Assembly: GCA_029962745.1 (NCBI GenBank)
Contig: CM057154.1
Span: 18,246,078 to 18,310,077 of the forward strand
Length of the DNA: 64,000 nt
Reading direction: 5' to 3'
Source of the DNA: Echinometra lucunter
Taxonomy: Eukaryota > Echinodermata > Echinoidea > Camarodonta > Echinometridae
Both the position numbers and the translations under genes were made by a program. A model generated the notes under the pieces. The model did not search any database, was not told the DNA's origin, and saw nothing but the letters and a program-made list of their open reading frames with translations. Below, piece after piece: positions 23,572 to 37,700 of this stretch. How positions within the stretch are numbered: the first letter of the stretch is position 1; each line of letters opens with the position of its first letter.

Positions 23572-26500
23572 CTATTTGAAGTGAGGGCCTGCGGTGGAGA
23601 AAAGGAGTTGCTTCTTGCGGCCTTTCTTGTTCTTTCTTCCTCCTCCTCTTGCTGCGTCTCTATCTGCATCATCACCTGGAACAAAATATGAAACAAAGTA
23701 GCTACAGGCCATGCACTGTCACTCTTTTTAAAGGGAAAATTTTCATTACTGGTGGATCAAAGATGGAGGAATTCTTAACTTTCCTCATGCCTGTTGCATG
23801 GGTGGGAAACTTGTTTCACATACTCAATACAAACACATATCAGTTATGTACCAAGTAGGGAGATGCAAACTGATTGTATGACCAGTAGAGATACATTTCT
23901 CAATATACACTTCCTATAATTTGACCTTTCTTTGACAGCATCTACACAATAAATTCAGTCCATATGACATCTAATCTGCAAGCAATTATAGGTTAACTAT
24001 TTTCCAATTAATAACTTCATCTTTTGGCTATTGGGTTGTTTTACCCAACTGCTAAGAAGGCATGCATGCTTGTAAGTAAGCAACCAGAGGACTGACCGCT
24101 TTAATTCCTGTCCGGGAGACCCGACAATGAGAATTAGTGCCCAATTTAAAGGCCACTAGTGCATCAACTTGGTTTAACTTGGTCACTGGATTACAAGACT
24201 GGTGCGCTACCAACTGAGCTATAATAATTGCCCTCTCTTCCTTTTCCTATAAAAGACATACAAAACAAAAAAGTAAGAAAGAACAAAATGTTCAGTCTTC
24301 TGTCAGGTGCAAAACTGTCGTTCTCTGTTCGTGAACTGACCTTTCTTGATCGTCATGGAAGCAGCCTTGTCCAGTGCATCCTGTATAGCGTTGCTGAAGG
24401 CATCTTTGTACTGCGGTACAGGTACATAGTCCTCATTGTCACTGTCATTGCTACTCGTCCGTTCTCTGCCTGGGGCTCTCCCATAGCCGGATGTGAAATG
24501 CTGGGGACTGGCTGATTTCTGGCTTGACTTCATAGGGGAGGATGGCTTGGTGGCTCCATCGCGCAACATCTGAAGGAGGCACCAAACAATGAGAGATTTC
24601 ATGATACTGTTCGGTGTAACTGTTCATACAACATCGCTAGCAAAGCATATAGCTGTAACTTATTCGGATGATGCTCTAAATAAGACTGTTTGTGTGCTGT
24701 GAGGGTTTTAGAATCATTGATACCATAACAATTTGACTATCTTTGCTGAAATCTCAAACACTGGAAACAGACATGGGTACATGGTCGTACATGGTCGTAC
24801 AAAAGCATGTCGCGTAAGAACTTTGTCCAAAGCTATAATCTACATCTAGTCATTAAGTTGAACATGGAAAACTTCTAGAGCAATCATTTTCATATGATAT
24901 AATGACTATGATAGTCTTCAACAACAGTAACAGAGGAATGAGAAAGTTCTTGTATCATTTCCCAGGATGGACAAAGGGAGAATAAATTCAGCCTAGAAAC
25001 CCAACTGTCTGTGTATTCAATCTGATCAAGAAGCTTGTGGCATAGACCCCACATTGGTGAGTTTCCCCGTCATCATCATCATCATCATCATTTATTGACA
25101 CTTTGCCTGCTAAATCAATTTTTAGAGAAAAATAATTATGACAATTGATCTTGTGATATTTTCTTTGAATTCTGATATCTTTTGTGCAGTCATGGATGCT
25201 GATTTACAGTGGAAACTCAGTATAACGAGGTCCTTGGGACCATCAAAATTACCTTGTTATAGCAGGAATCTCATTATATCAGGGTTAAAAAACAATAAAA
25301 TATAAAAAGCTGGGACCAGAATATTACCTTGTTATATCAGGAATATTGTTATATCAGATCTTTTTATACTGAGTTTCCACTGTAATTATTCTATAGACAT
25401 CGTTCAAGTATCCTAGCCATTTTCAAGTTCTCTCGTACACTTGTAAAGGAGATAACTTCTTATTACCATAGTTGGTAAAGGGTTAAGTAAGCATTTTCCC
25501 TCCTACCAGGGGTCATCGACTTTTGATCCCTGATGACCCATCCATCTCAATCCACTTCTCTGGACCACTTCCATTGCAGTTTCTTCCAGACCCAACCTTT
25601 CCATGAACTCACTCGTATTCTTTCTATTGCACACGGTTTCACACCACATATCGTTCATATCAAGAATCTTTCTGTTCTCACCATGATCCCTTCTTCCACT
25701 GTCTTCACATTCCAACTTTCTGAGTCATACACCATCACTGACTAAATACAAGTCTTATAGATCTTGCCTGTTAACATCTCGTCTGTTTGGAGCAAGAAGG
25801 GCGTTAATTCTGTATAAAACGATATGAGTTAATGCCCTTCTGATTCTGAGCTGACAATATGTAGGTATGCTGTTTATTACCTGTGCGAAAGAGCGATGCC
25901 CGCCCTGGCTGTCAGGACTACTTAGAGATGGCCATCCTCCTCCTGCACCTGCTCCTCCTGAAGCACCTCCTGGTGGAGACACAGAGACATCCACAGGGGA
26001 GCTTGCAATCTCCCTCTCAGCTATGTACGGAAAAGAAGAAAAAGATAACAGCTTCAAAAGGACTGCTTTAGCTGCCAACCTAAAAGGCTCATTCACACAT
26101 ACAGTGGCAAACCACTTCCATAAAACCACTGGAGTTATATTGTATATGAAGCGAATGCAAGTGACACAGCATATGCAAGTGCTCTCTAGTCTTTTCATTA
26201 TGTGATACAGAATTAGATAGTAAGCTCCCCCTCTGCCCCCCCTTTTTTAAAGCGGTCTGCCACTGCATATCTAAACAAGCCTTCAATATTACAAAGAAAA
26301 CAAATGGGTTAACTGTTTGTTATCACTTTCACATTCTCCAAAGCTACATCAAATTTGTGAACACATATGCATATCAACAAGGAATGTCACTGGAGCTCTG
26401 ACTCTCTTTTGTGTCCAACTGTTATGTAATAACAACCAACTGGATGCTAGCCTAACGAGTAAAGGCTAGATCGTACAAATACAGAAAACAGCCACAGCAA

Positions 26501-28680
26501 AGTAAAAAGTAAAAACTTTTTCTTTTTTAAAGGAATGACAAGTGGAGTGAGTAAAAGCAACAGAGCTCCAGAAGTTTACTCACTTACTATGGCAAAAAGA
26601 TGCAGAAATAGAAGGCTCACTACTCTTATGAAACTGATTTTGCCACAGTAGTGCTACTTTTGGAGCATTTTTTCCCCTTTTTACTTTACATTATAATTCA
26701 CAATATGAGAATGAAGTTTAAGATTCACAACTCATTCATTACGTGGTTCTTACCATGAGCAGAGCCAAAGATGAGATCGTCATCATGATGGTCTGATAGG
26801 ACAGCACTGTAGTTAGAGGAGGCTCCTGAATCTATTGAAGCAGGTGAGATGGGTCTGGGTGGACCAGGGTTCTCTGCACCAGATCCTGGACTAAAGGATG
26901 GGAATTGCTTGGTGCTCTTGAGAGAATACCTTGCCTTAGGATCTAAGGGATGGAGAAAGTGCATGTATTACCATCAATCATTACTATTCAAAGCTTATTT
27001 GCAAATCTGTGGGCATATATTGAATGTAGCAACCCCCACCCCCCCCCCTAAAAAAAAGGCAAAAAAAAATTGACACTTTAGCCCTAAGAGATGTTGAGCA
27101 TATTTTGGGAACATAAACTGAGATCACCTCAGGCTAACAGTTTAAACTACTATCCCTTCAAATAGTCAATGAAGAGAAATTTTTGAAGTCTTTCATCCAC
27201 AAGGCTGTGGGGTCAGAAAGGTTAGAAACCAATGTCCAAGTTCATCGAACAAATAACATGGCATCATAAATGTACATATTGATCTTGAGACTTACAGACT
27301 CCACTCTTCCGATCCTGCTCCTGACTGATCTTGCGCTCTCGTCGCTTCTCATCGCGAGCCTTCTTGTCCCTCTTCTGTTTCTTCTTTTGTATCTCGGCAG
27401 AGAAGTGGGTGAGGGTTTGGGGCGAGATGGTGGGAGGTCGGAGGGCTAGTTCACAGATGCTTACGTCACATGTCAGAGGAAGGTGCTGTAGGTGACGCAT
27501 CCGGTTGCGAAAATCCTGAAAATGGAACATTTCGGAAATTTCACTTGTAATGCAAGGCTCAACATTAGCAGTGGCCTGGTGGCCTGTGGCCACCAAAATT
27601 GGCTCCCGGGCCACCATTTTTCAAAAGTTAAGTTTTGGTGGCCCGAATCGGGCAACCGGAAAACTGTAAGTTAACGCGACTTACGTGCGTGATAATTGTA
27701 CACATTTTAGCTCCTTCCACGATCCAAATTGCAAGTCAGTTTCTTCGCGGTTCATCAGCGACGACGCAGTTAGCGTTAGCGCGAGGCTCCACACTAACAT
27801 TTTTTTCCCCAGTTTTCACTGTGTAATTCCTATTGAAAAAATGTGTGGCTTCGTCGAGAATATTCTTACTCGTCATGTTCGTCAAATGTACACCCGGAAC
27901 GAAGACACATTTCACCGATTTTCGGCGCGATTGCATCGTCGACGGCCGAGATCTCAGGGGGAGGGTGGATTCTGCCCCCCCCCCCCTAGATATAGCATAA
28001 CCAAAAAAGCCCAGCCTGATTAGGGTTAATCAATAAAACCCCTTCATATTTCAAATTCAACTGGATAAAAAGACATTTTAAATGTATGTATGTAGTCACA
28101 GTTACAAATATCAGTCTTTTTTTTTTTTCTTCCACTTTTACACATTCAACAAGATTGATTCAATCTTTAGAATAATTTCCATGAATCCAAAAACTTTTTT
28201 GTGTACTTCCTTTCTGATCAGTTCTAGGGTTTCTTTCAAACTCCATTTCAAATGATCAGAACACAACTTTATCTTTAACTTGTTAAATACTAAGCCCTAG
28301 ATAACCAGGCTAGGCTTTATGGAAAATGTGTGTTATACTGAAATCAAATTGTGCTCAATGGGATAAAATGAAAATTGTTTACTGAAAGCATTCATTACCT
28401 AGTACAGAAAACTTTCATACCCGTCAAAGTTCTATAAGACAGTAATACAAATAGATTAAGATTTATATTGAATTATGCTATTCCAACAGAATGGAAAAAA
28501 CAAACTTACTTGGGTAATGGAGATGTGTTCAATCTCCACAATCTTGGCTGTTATTGTCAGAGGAGAGTGCTCCAGACGACCGTATTCATGGATCAAACAG
28601 CGGGCATTGAGGGAACCTAGGTACATTTGCTGACCATCATCAGCTGTTTGAGAGAAAGGGGGAGAGAGAGGAGAGGAGAA

Positions 28681-28733
<53 letters not shown>

Positions 28734-31700
28734 GAGAAACGAGGCATCCAAAAGAAAGGAAGAAAACAATTGAAAATAGTGTAATAAATGCCATGAATAG
28801 CTAGTATCGAATTAAACAAGGCATTTTTTTGTTTTCAAATTACTATTTTTATGGTTACAATGAAAGTATTTTGATCATATAGGCTAGATGCTGAAAACAT
28901 ATAAAAATCAATCAATTTTGCTTCAGAGAAGCTTTTAGTTTTTAAAGAATATTGATAAACTGCTTAATTTTTTTTCAGGATCTAAACATAATCATGAAGA
29001 AGTGCAACATATGAGATGAAATGACATTGTTATTGCATTTTTGTTTTATGGTGTTTTTTTTTTTTTTTACAAAACTACCCACAAAAGCCAATCTACAGCG
29101 AAATTTAACAACAACATACTATATCATACAACTACAAACCTGTACGACGTACTACATAAAAAAAATTTGCCAGCCATAAAGCCAACTAACCGTACCTTGG
29201 TAGAAAAAGACGTTTGATGCTTGGTTAGCTGAAGTCTTTCTCTCTCTAGCACCACTACCATCATCATGTCTGGGTGACATCTCCTCGTGGTCTGGTCCTT
29301 CGTTCTCTTTCTCCTTTACACCACCATGTCCTTCCTTCTTTTCCTCTTCCTCTCCAGTCTGCCCCGACACAGGAACACCGATTTCTTCCTGGTGAGATAG
29401 AATACTCCCATCTCTGCAGATGCTGTCTTCTTCTACAATGTCATCATTGCCATCTCTTGTATCTTTGGGTTCTTTGGCACCGTCTGGTAGAGCAACAAGA
29501 TCAGTGTGAGACGATTCTTGAGATGAAGACATTGGTGATGGTTGTTCATCTTCTGGTTTAGGCTGTAGTTCATCAATGGTTTCATCCAGCTCCTCATCAG
29601 AGAAGGCAGAGGCATACACAATGCAATCCTGCATATCAAAAAAATTGAAAACATGGAAAAAATTGAAAACATGGAAAATTTTGAAAATATAGAAAATACA
29701 GAAAATATATCTGTTCTATGCAAGCCATGTAGCATAGATCAATAAAAATTTTAAAAGAAAAATCATTTCTATGAAGTGGATAATACTATCTTATTTCAAA
29801 TCCTGAAAAGACATGTTTGCTTTTTCCCCATCTCCCCCCCCCCCCACCTTTTTTTTTAAGTAATGGCATTAGAGCACCAATGGCAAATGAATGGAATTCA
29901 TTTTAGCCTCCTCAGCTTATACTACGTATTAATTTCTGTTATGTGTAGCATAATACATACAATATTCCTACTATTATCATTGAAATTTAAAACTGAAAAT
30001 GAAATTTACAAAGGATTAGGTGATTCACTAAATCATACAGAAATTACGAAGAACCAGTAGCTCATAATTCTCTGAAATCAATGAATAGAAAATATAGAAA
30101 ATTGTAGAGCCTTAAGCCTATGCATTTTACAAACCTCTTTTGATAAAATAGGTGTACTCTTCGTCATGTCATTATCATCCCTGCTTTGATTTAGGGAAGG
30201 TCTCTTTTCATCTGAATATGAAAATGAAAATAAACACATAATTGTAACTAAAAATGACACATGTGACCCTTCACAACAAAACAACCAATAAATCACAATG
30301 GGAGTTTTAAAGTAAACAGCTAAAATAGAGAGCTTTGGGTTGAAAAATTGATTTCAGGTATTTATTTTTTCTGATAGTTCATTTATTAATCGGCAATCTG
30401 ACCAATTTGAGAGCCATCTGCGATGTAGAAATGTGTTTTTTCTTTAATCAGAAGTATACCGTTTGGGGGAAACTTTGAAATAAAAGTATGCCAGCATGCT
30501 GGGTAAAGGAAGCAGGGAATAATTTTCCTGGTATCGCATCGCAATTCAAATTGAATTACTTATATCAATATTTTTTTCTATGTTTTTCGTCATCTTTATA
30601 ATTATAATTATTCATTTTATATTAAAATTCAATTTCAATATTAGTTATACCAGCTAAATTCTAGGCAATATCAAAAACCTTCACCACACTCACCTTTACT
30701 TAATGTTTCACTCACTGCTCCACCAAGACTAAGACTATCCTCTCTTTCCTAAACATGTAAAAAAAAAATTTAAAAAGCACAAACAGCAAAATGGTTAGGG
30801 GGTATATAAACATCTTCCACCATGGGGATATGTGAACAGCACCAATATCAAGCTGCATGATGTAAAACTAGAAAGCTCTGTGTGAATGCAACTGTTCTTA
30901 AGTGTTTGATATCTGAAAAAGTTTCATGCCATTAAATACGGTATCACAATCAGACTGTATCACAACATCTATATGAGCAGTTTGCCACAGTTTCTTTGCA
31001 GGTAAAAGGCAAAGTGTGAAATTTTCACATTGAAAAAGCTTTTAACTGTACACTATTTGCTGAATTTTTCTTTATTGGGGATGAATATTTCACTGGCTTT
31101 CATAAGACATGAAAGTGACGCAGGCACTTTATAGCATGTGATGATACACATATTACATCTTCAATAACAACAACAATCCTTATGGTCTTGGGCTCAATTT
31201 ATGCTTACCTTAAGGGAATCCATGGCTCTCTGGATAAATGATTTTTCAAAGTCCTACAACACAAACAGATAGTGAAATGCATTAAGAAAACATTTCTGAA
31301 TGATCTGAAATAAGAGAAATTAGTCTCTTTTTTTTTTCATCCACATGTTAAGCTTTCTAGATGTTGCACGGAAGATTCTTATCAGTTACTGACTTATCAA
31401 TTGCTGCTAATATACTCTCTATGAAACTTTCAATAACATACAAAAAATATTTTGGATAGTAAATTATTGAAAGGCATCAGGATAAGCCTCCTCCTTATGA
31501 ACAAATACAACACCAACCTATCCACCTACACAGTGAGGAAATGATTGTAGTTGTTCACAAAGCACAATGGAGAACATTGTATCTATAATGTGCAGAATAC
31601 CCCTTTCATTCATATACACACACACTGGAACAATGACAAAATTTCCCCAAACAAAAAAACAAAAAAGTTCAAAACTTGCACTTACATCAATCGATTCGTT

Positions 31701-34700
31701 TAGCTGCTTTTCCAATTCTCTTCTTTCTCTTTGTAGTATCTGAAAAGAAAATGTTGAGCGATCTAAAATCAGCAATACACCAGAAACAAAAGTTGAAGAC
31801 CTAGTGCATAAAACCTTTTTTTTGGGGGGGGGGATGGCACTCAACTACAAATATTACCTTGTCCAAAGGTTCTTTTTAAAAAATACAACTTTTAAAGAAA
31901 TAACAAGATCCCATTTTTCGACAGTCAACTCAGGTACTATTCAAACTATATCCCATTACGCTGGCTACAGAAAGTCATCCTTGAAATCCAAATAGCCACA
32001 ATTACTTACTGTTATATTTGCAAGTCACATCAAGAAACATCAGACAAAGAATTAACCTACTACATCAGTCTTTCCACCAGCTGCCAACTTTACGACACAC
32101 CTCACTCACTCACTCATTCATTTCAGTATACATGTATATAAAGAAATAACAAATAAAGACAGTTCAGAGATTAAAATATATAAGAAATGCCACAGTGGTT
32201 TTACCCCGACATAACTGAATGAGCCTTTCCTACGCTAGAAACTCAGTATTTAAAAAGCATCTAAGGAAAATTGAGATTCAGTGCATGAAGTATTTGGGAT
32301 ATATTAGAAAAAAAGTCTAATTTTCTTCCCATAGATAAGAAAACTGCTTTTATTTTCAATGCCGTGATGCAAATAAACAACGGTTTCTCAAACATATTTT
32401 GTAGGTCTTACCACATCTTTGACCTCACTGGGGCTAGCGATCATTAGTTTTGCAAAGCAGGTTTCCTCTGGAGAATCTGTCATACATGGTGATGCAGGCA
32501 TTTCCACAGGAGCGCTGTCAGGGCAGTGAGGGCGAACGGTGACAGATCCTTTCTCCCGTTTCATTAGCCGCATAGTGATGGTGTCACCAACGCTGAAGGT
32601 CTTCAGAGATTTGGCAACCACGCTAGTAATGGAAAAAAAATTTTGTTACTATCAAAAATATTTATTGAATTGACGGCTATTCCAGATACTTCTGTCGTGT
32701 GCCTTCAAGATTTCCATTAAACCGAAAAAAGGATGATTTGGGGAGAGCAAATACCTGCCCATTCTAGGCCTGAGTCATTTCCGTTTTTTGTAAACCGGGG
32801 CCCCGACGGCTTTGATACGGTCGAACACCAGCGCACCGATGAAATAAAGAAATATATATGTTTTAAAAATTTGACAGTGTCAAATGTTTTTAATTTAACT
32901 GGTTTATGACCTACATGTTTATTTCTTTTAAAAAAGCAGGGCTCCACACATGTGTGGCTTCGTTGAGAATATTCTTAATGTTGTCATGTAAGTTGAAAAT
33001 ACACTCGGAAAGAAGAGACATTTCTTGTTTTAATTTCTCGAATACACGCCCGATAAGATCTCTAAGTTAGTCTACACGAATGTTAAAACTTCCACAGACT
33101 AAGTTACTCGGAGTCAGAAACATAACTTCAACTCATGAATTACTCCGCCAAATGTGTAATTATGGCTAGAATCATGAATCATCTTTACATCTGAAAGTTT
33201 GAAGGTATGGTGTTTGTCAATTTATTACGCTGAAAATGCCTAGAAATAGAATTCACACCAAAATATTGCTTTTGATCATCAAGTACGACCAACAAACTGA
33301 GTTACTACTGTTCTGCTCCGATCGACTTTTGTTATGATAAATGAAACAGCCAAGGCGGGAAACACATTTATAAGCACTGCATGCGGATGTGGGTGAAAAC
33401 TACTCAAGGCCAATGTACTATTTCAGCACAGACATAACTGTACATACGAGTGAAGGAGCTCACTCACATAAACAAGAAGAAAATGAACTGAAGCTCTAAA
33501 AAGTATGACAAGCCTTGACAGGATATTTTTTTTTAAATGAATAAATGAAAAAAGAACAGACATTATTGAAAAAAAATAAATAAACATTCATACAGCGAGC
33601 AAGAGCTTGTTCATAAGTGCCCTTTGACTAAATATTGTGGTGGAAATAGTTGAGCCCCGACGTCACTGTACTTTGAGGGAAGGAACACACTTACGTAATC
33701 ATGTAAAAACAACAATGAACAGAAGCTCTAAAATGTATGACAAGTCTTGACAAGATATTTTGAAGAAAGAAATAAATGAAAAACAAGCGGACATTATTAA
33801 ATGATAAACATTCATACAGTAAGCAAGAGCTTGCTCGTTAGTAGCCTTCTGACTAAATTTTGGAGTGGGAATGAAATCATTCAGGCCAAGTTCTGATTTC
33901 GAATCGTAACTGTATGCTCCGTGCCGCGCTTACATACGGTAAGCGTAATTGAAACGTTTTGGTGTATTATGTCGGTACACTTCCGGGTTTTAACTAAGCT
34001 TTTCAGATCTCACCTTTTCAAGTCACTTGCCATCACAGATTCATAGCAGATTGGACACTTGCGCCATTTCTTCTCACCGAGCGAGATATAGTGTAGGATG
34101 CACGGCCAGCAATAAATGTGGCCACATTTTGTAATTTTGGCTGAAAAGGATAAAAGAGATAGGCATTACTTGTATAACATTCCATAGAAAAGTTATTAAA
34201 ACCATGATCTGATGATCGATGAATCAAATCGAAATATGCTCATTTTGTCCTGAAGAAAATGTTTCAACATACATGTGCCTAATGGTTTGTCATACAAATG
34301 TTTTTGACACATTACTCGTTTTACGAACAGGCAAAACCATGCGTGGTGCGCAGAAACGTGAATTTGAGGAAAACGCATTTATAGATTGAGGTTTTCTTAA
34401 AAAACGGAATTTGCTTTCTTTGCATAATTTCAGGTATTGATATATACATTAAAAGAAGGCTTATATCTTTAATTTTAAAATGGCATATATTACCACATAC
34501 ATTAAAATGCAGAATAAGAAGGCACTGGCCATACAAACATGATTCGTAAATACGTTTCTCCACTGCATGTTTCTGCACACATGCACAGATTTGCCAGTTC
34601 GTAAAACTGACCAAAATATGGTTCTATTCCTTCATCAACAACCAAGAAAAGACATATTTTGGATAATTCTCAGTAAGAAAGAATTAGAGAGCTAGTCATA

Positions 34701-37700
34701 AGGAAAATCATAGTACCCAATTTGGTTGTGAGAATTAACACCTTCGTAAACTTCTTACAAAAAGAACGGTATTTAGAATTTTCCTCGAGTATTTTTTTTG
34801 GACCTTTTTCCCAACTTTTCTGATTTTTATTTTGAAAAATTGATAAATAATAATAATAATAAAAAAACTAGATATCAGGGTGGATTTCCCTTTTCAAGTT
34901 TGTTCACATGTGACGTGCTAAACTGCCATGGCAAAAATAAACAGCTTTTCACATGCACCTGAGTGGCTAGTGTGGACTGAGAAAAAAATAACTTGTACAT
35001 GACAAAGGCACCCAAGTGTCCCCATTTATTTCTGTGTGTGTTTGGGCACATTTCATTTTAGATACAACAAAGTATGTACTACACTTGTGCCTCATAATAA
35101 TTTCGCCACAGCTTTTCTTTCAATGACGGTAGAAAAAGAAAAAAAGCTTTAAAGAATAAATATTTATCTACCTGCAGTTGCTGGATACAAACAAATAGGG
35201 CAGGAGGGCAGCTCATGGCCTAGCATGCAAATCTGTTCAATCGAGTCCCATTCTACCAATGTGTCTGGGTCTACAGACTGCTGCTTGTAGTCCCCTTCAG
35301 CCTTCACAACAAACTGACAACTAAACAGAAAAAAGAAAAATTGGTATAGTTATTATGCAAAATTGTTCAATCGAGTCCCATTCTACCAATGTATCTGGGT
35401 CTTCACTACAGACTGCTAGTTTTAGTCCCCTTCGGCCTTCACAACAAACTGACAACTAAACAGAAAAAAGAACAATTGATGAAGTTATTATGCAAATTTA
35501 TCTGTTTGATCAAGCCCCATTCTACCAATGTATCATGGTCTACAGACTGCTGCTTGTATTCCCCTTCGGCCTTCACAATAAACTGACAATTAAACAGAAA
35601 AAAATGGTATGATTGGTGAAGTTATCCCTTTGCAAGAAAATACAATCGAATTGATTTTTGTATTTTTAATGCAAGATTCTTTCTCTAATCAAAATCTGAA
35701 TACAATTAAAATATTAATCTAGAAACCATTTGGGTAAGTCCATGGGGTTGGGGCAACTTTGTGACAAAACTGCAGAACTAAAAAGCCATGCCTCATTTAA
35801 ACGAGGCAAATATCTACCAATAACGACTTCATCCCCCAAATGGTGTCCCACGTTTCCACCAAGGTTTCTTTCTCAAGTATCATGGTGCACTGCAATATCA
35901 GACCGAGAGTCTGTTGCCAACGATATATAAATGTGATGTCCATGTAACATAGGTTTTTTTTTAAAAATGTGTTGCAATGAATCCATACAACAAAGATTTC
36001 CAAATTCAAACATTGATAGTTATGGTCAGTTTGTTGAGACCCACCTCGCATTGAATTGATCTTCACTGTGAAATGAAACAGTCGATACATGTACCAACAT
36101 TACATGTACATCCCATGATTTTGCCCAAACCCAAATGACCCCATCTCAGTAGGATATTGTCAAATTTATATATTTGATGAACAATCATAACCCTCGATAC
36201 AACCATTCTTGTAGAACTCAAACTTACTTTGCTTGCAAAAACTGTTCCTTGTTGAAGCGTCTATGACCCCATCTTGACCTGCTGCGGAAACCAGACCCAC
36301 CTCTGTTATCTTCATACTCTCTTGGAGCAAAGGTGAAGTTGATGAGGTGATTTAGATTGAGTTTCTTCGGACCTTGAGGTAGGGCTGAACCAAATTCAGC
36401 CCTCTGAGCTACTGTCATCTGCAAAAAATAAAGAAAACAGTTCCTAAATAGTGCAAATAGCTGGTTTTACAGCTAAAATGAAAAAAAAAAAAAAAAAGAA
36501 GACAAACAAGGAAATAAAAAAAACACAATAGAACCACATGGCTCGTAAAAAATTACAGAACCAAATATTGGGGAAAAAAAGGAAATGCCATGAAACAGAT
36601 TTTCAAACCCATTCTTTACAAAAGTTCCTCAAGTTCTCAGCATGCAAATTAGATGGTGTAGCTCTTCAGTCTCCACTGAATCAAAATTGAACCTATGCAA
36701 GGTAAAGACTGAGTGTGATCTACTGTTTCCCTTATCTCAAATCATCATACATCATTTCACAGCTCTTTCAAGATCTGCCCAGTTTTTCTTGTCATCTGCT
36801 TGCAGTCATCAAGAATGAAAAGACTAAAAGAGTTGTTGAACTACGTATCTGGACAACGAGAGTCTGATGGAATAACCCTCTACATTCAGAACAATCCTTT
36901 GGACTGTACAGTATTACCTCATCGCGTCTGCTGGCAGGAAGACCTCGGCTGCGTGGCCGTTTGTCCATAGCCCTACTCTTTTGCGGCACAGGTCGGCGTG
37001 ACTGACTGTTGTTAGGATCTCCTGGAGTCCGACCCTGTGGTGGCTCGCGCCTGTTCTTATTAAATCTTTGAGGCTTGGTACCATTGCTACGTCCATTCTC
37101 TGCACACACACAAAAAAAAAAGAAAGGAAAAGAATTTACTCCAGTCAATCTTAGACTCTGTCAAAAGTAAAAGATCTCAAATATTAACAATGCGATTATA
37201 GATACATGTAACTTGCAATATGTAATGATGGATACCTACCGATAAGTTGAGTAGGTAGACATCACTGACATCAGCACATAGTACCAATTAAAAAACGAAT
37301 AATGCCTCTGGAACCCATCTTCGGTGGGCGGAGGCATAAAAATTTAACACGCACCTTCCAAGCCTCACATGTTTGGAATGCATATTTTTTATCAAAGCAT
37401 GTTTTTGGAAACACATAAAATGAGAAAAAAAATGGAATGAGAATGATTCATTACAGCGTATTATAGGGGAAGAGGTATTTTCAAATGATCTCACCTCCAT
37501 AAAACCAACAATAGGGGTATAAGCACAAATGACTGGAATTCTTGCGTTTCACAATCCTTGCACCCTTATCAGTTCAGTTGTGACTTGCAACAGTCACTTT
37601 TGCGCATTTTGGGGTCGACAACACAACAGTACCATCAGTACTATCGACATATTGCACTAATCGCCTTTTTCTGCTCCTATTCCAATTGATTACAGACTTG

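Noticed and set aside
27685..28023. 112-codon plus-strand open frame ending in a C run
   Set aside because: Falls in a dispersed repeat of an RNF10 intron shared with 32949-33030; no domain.
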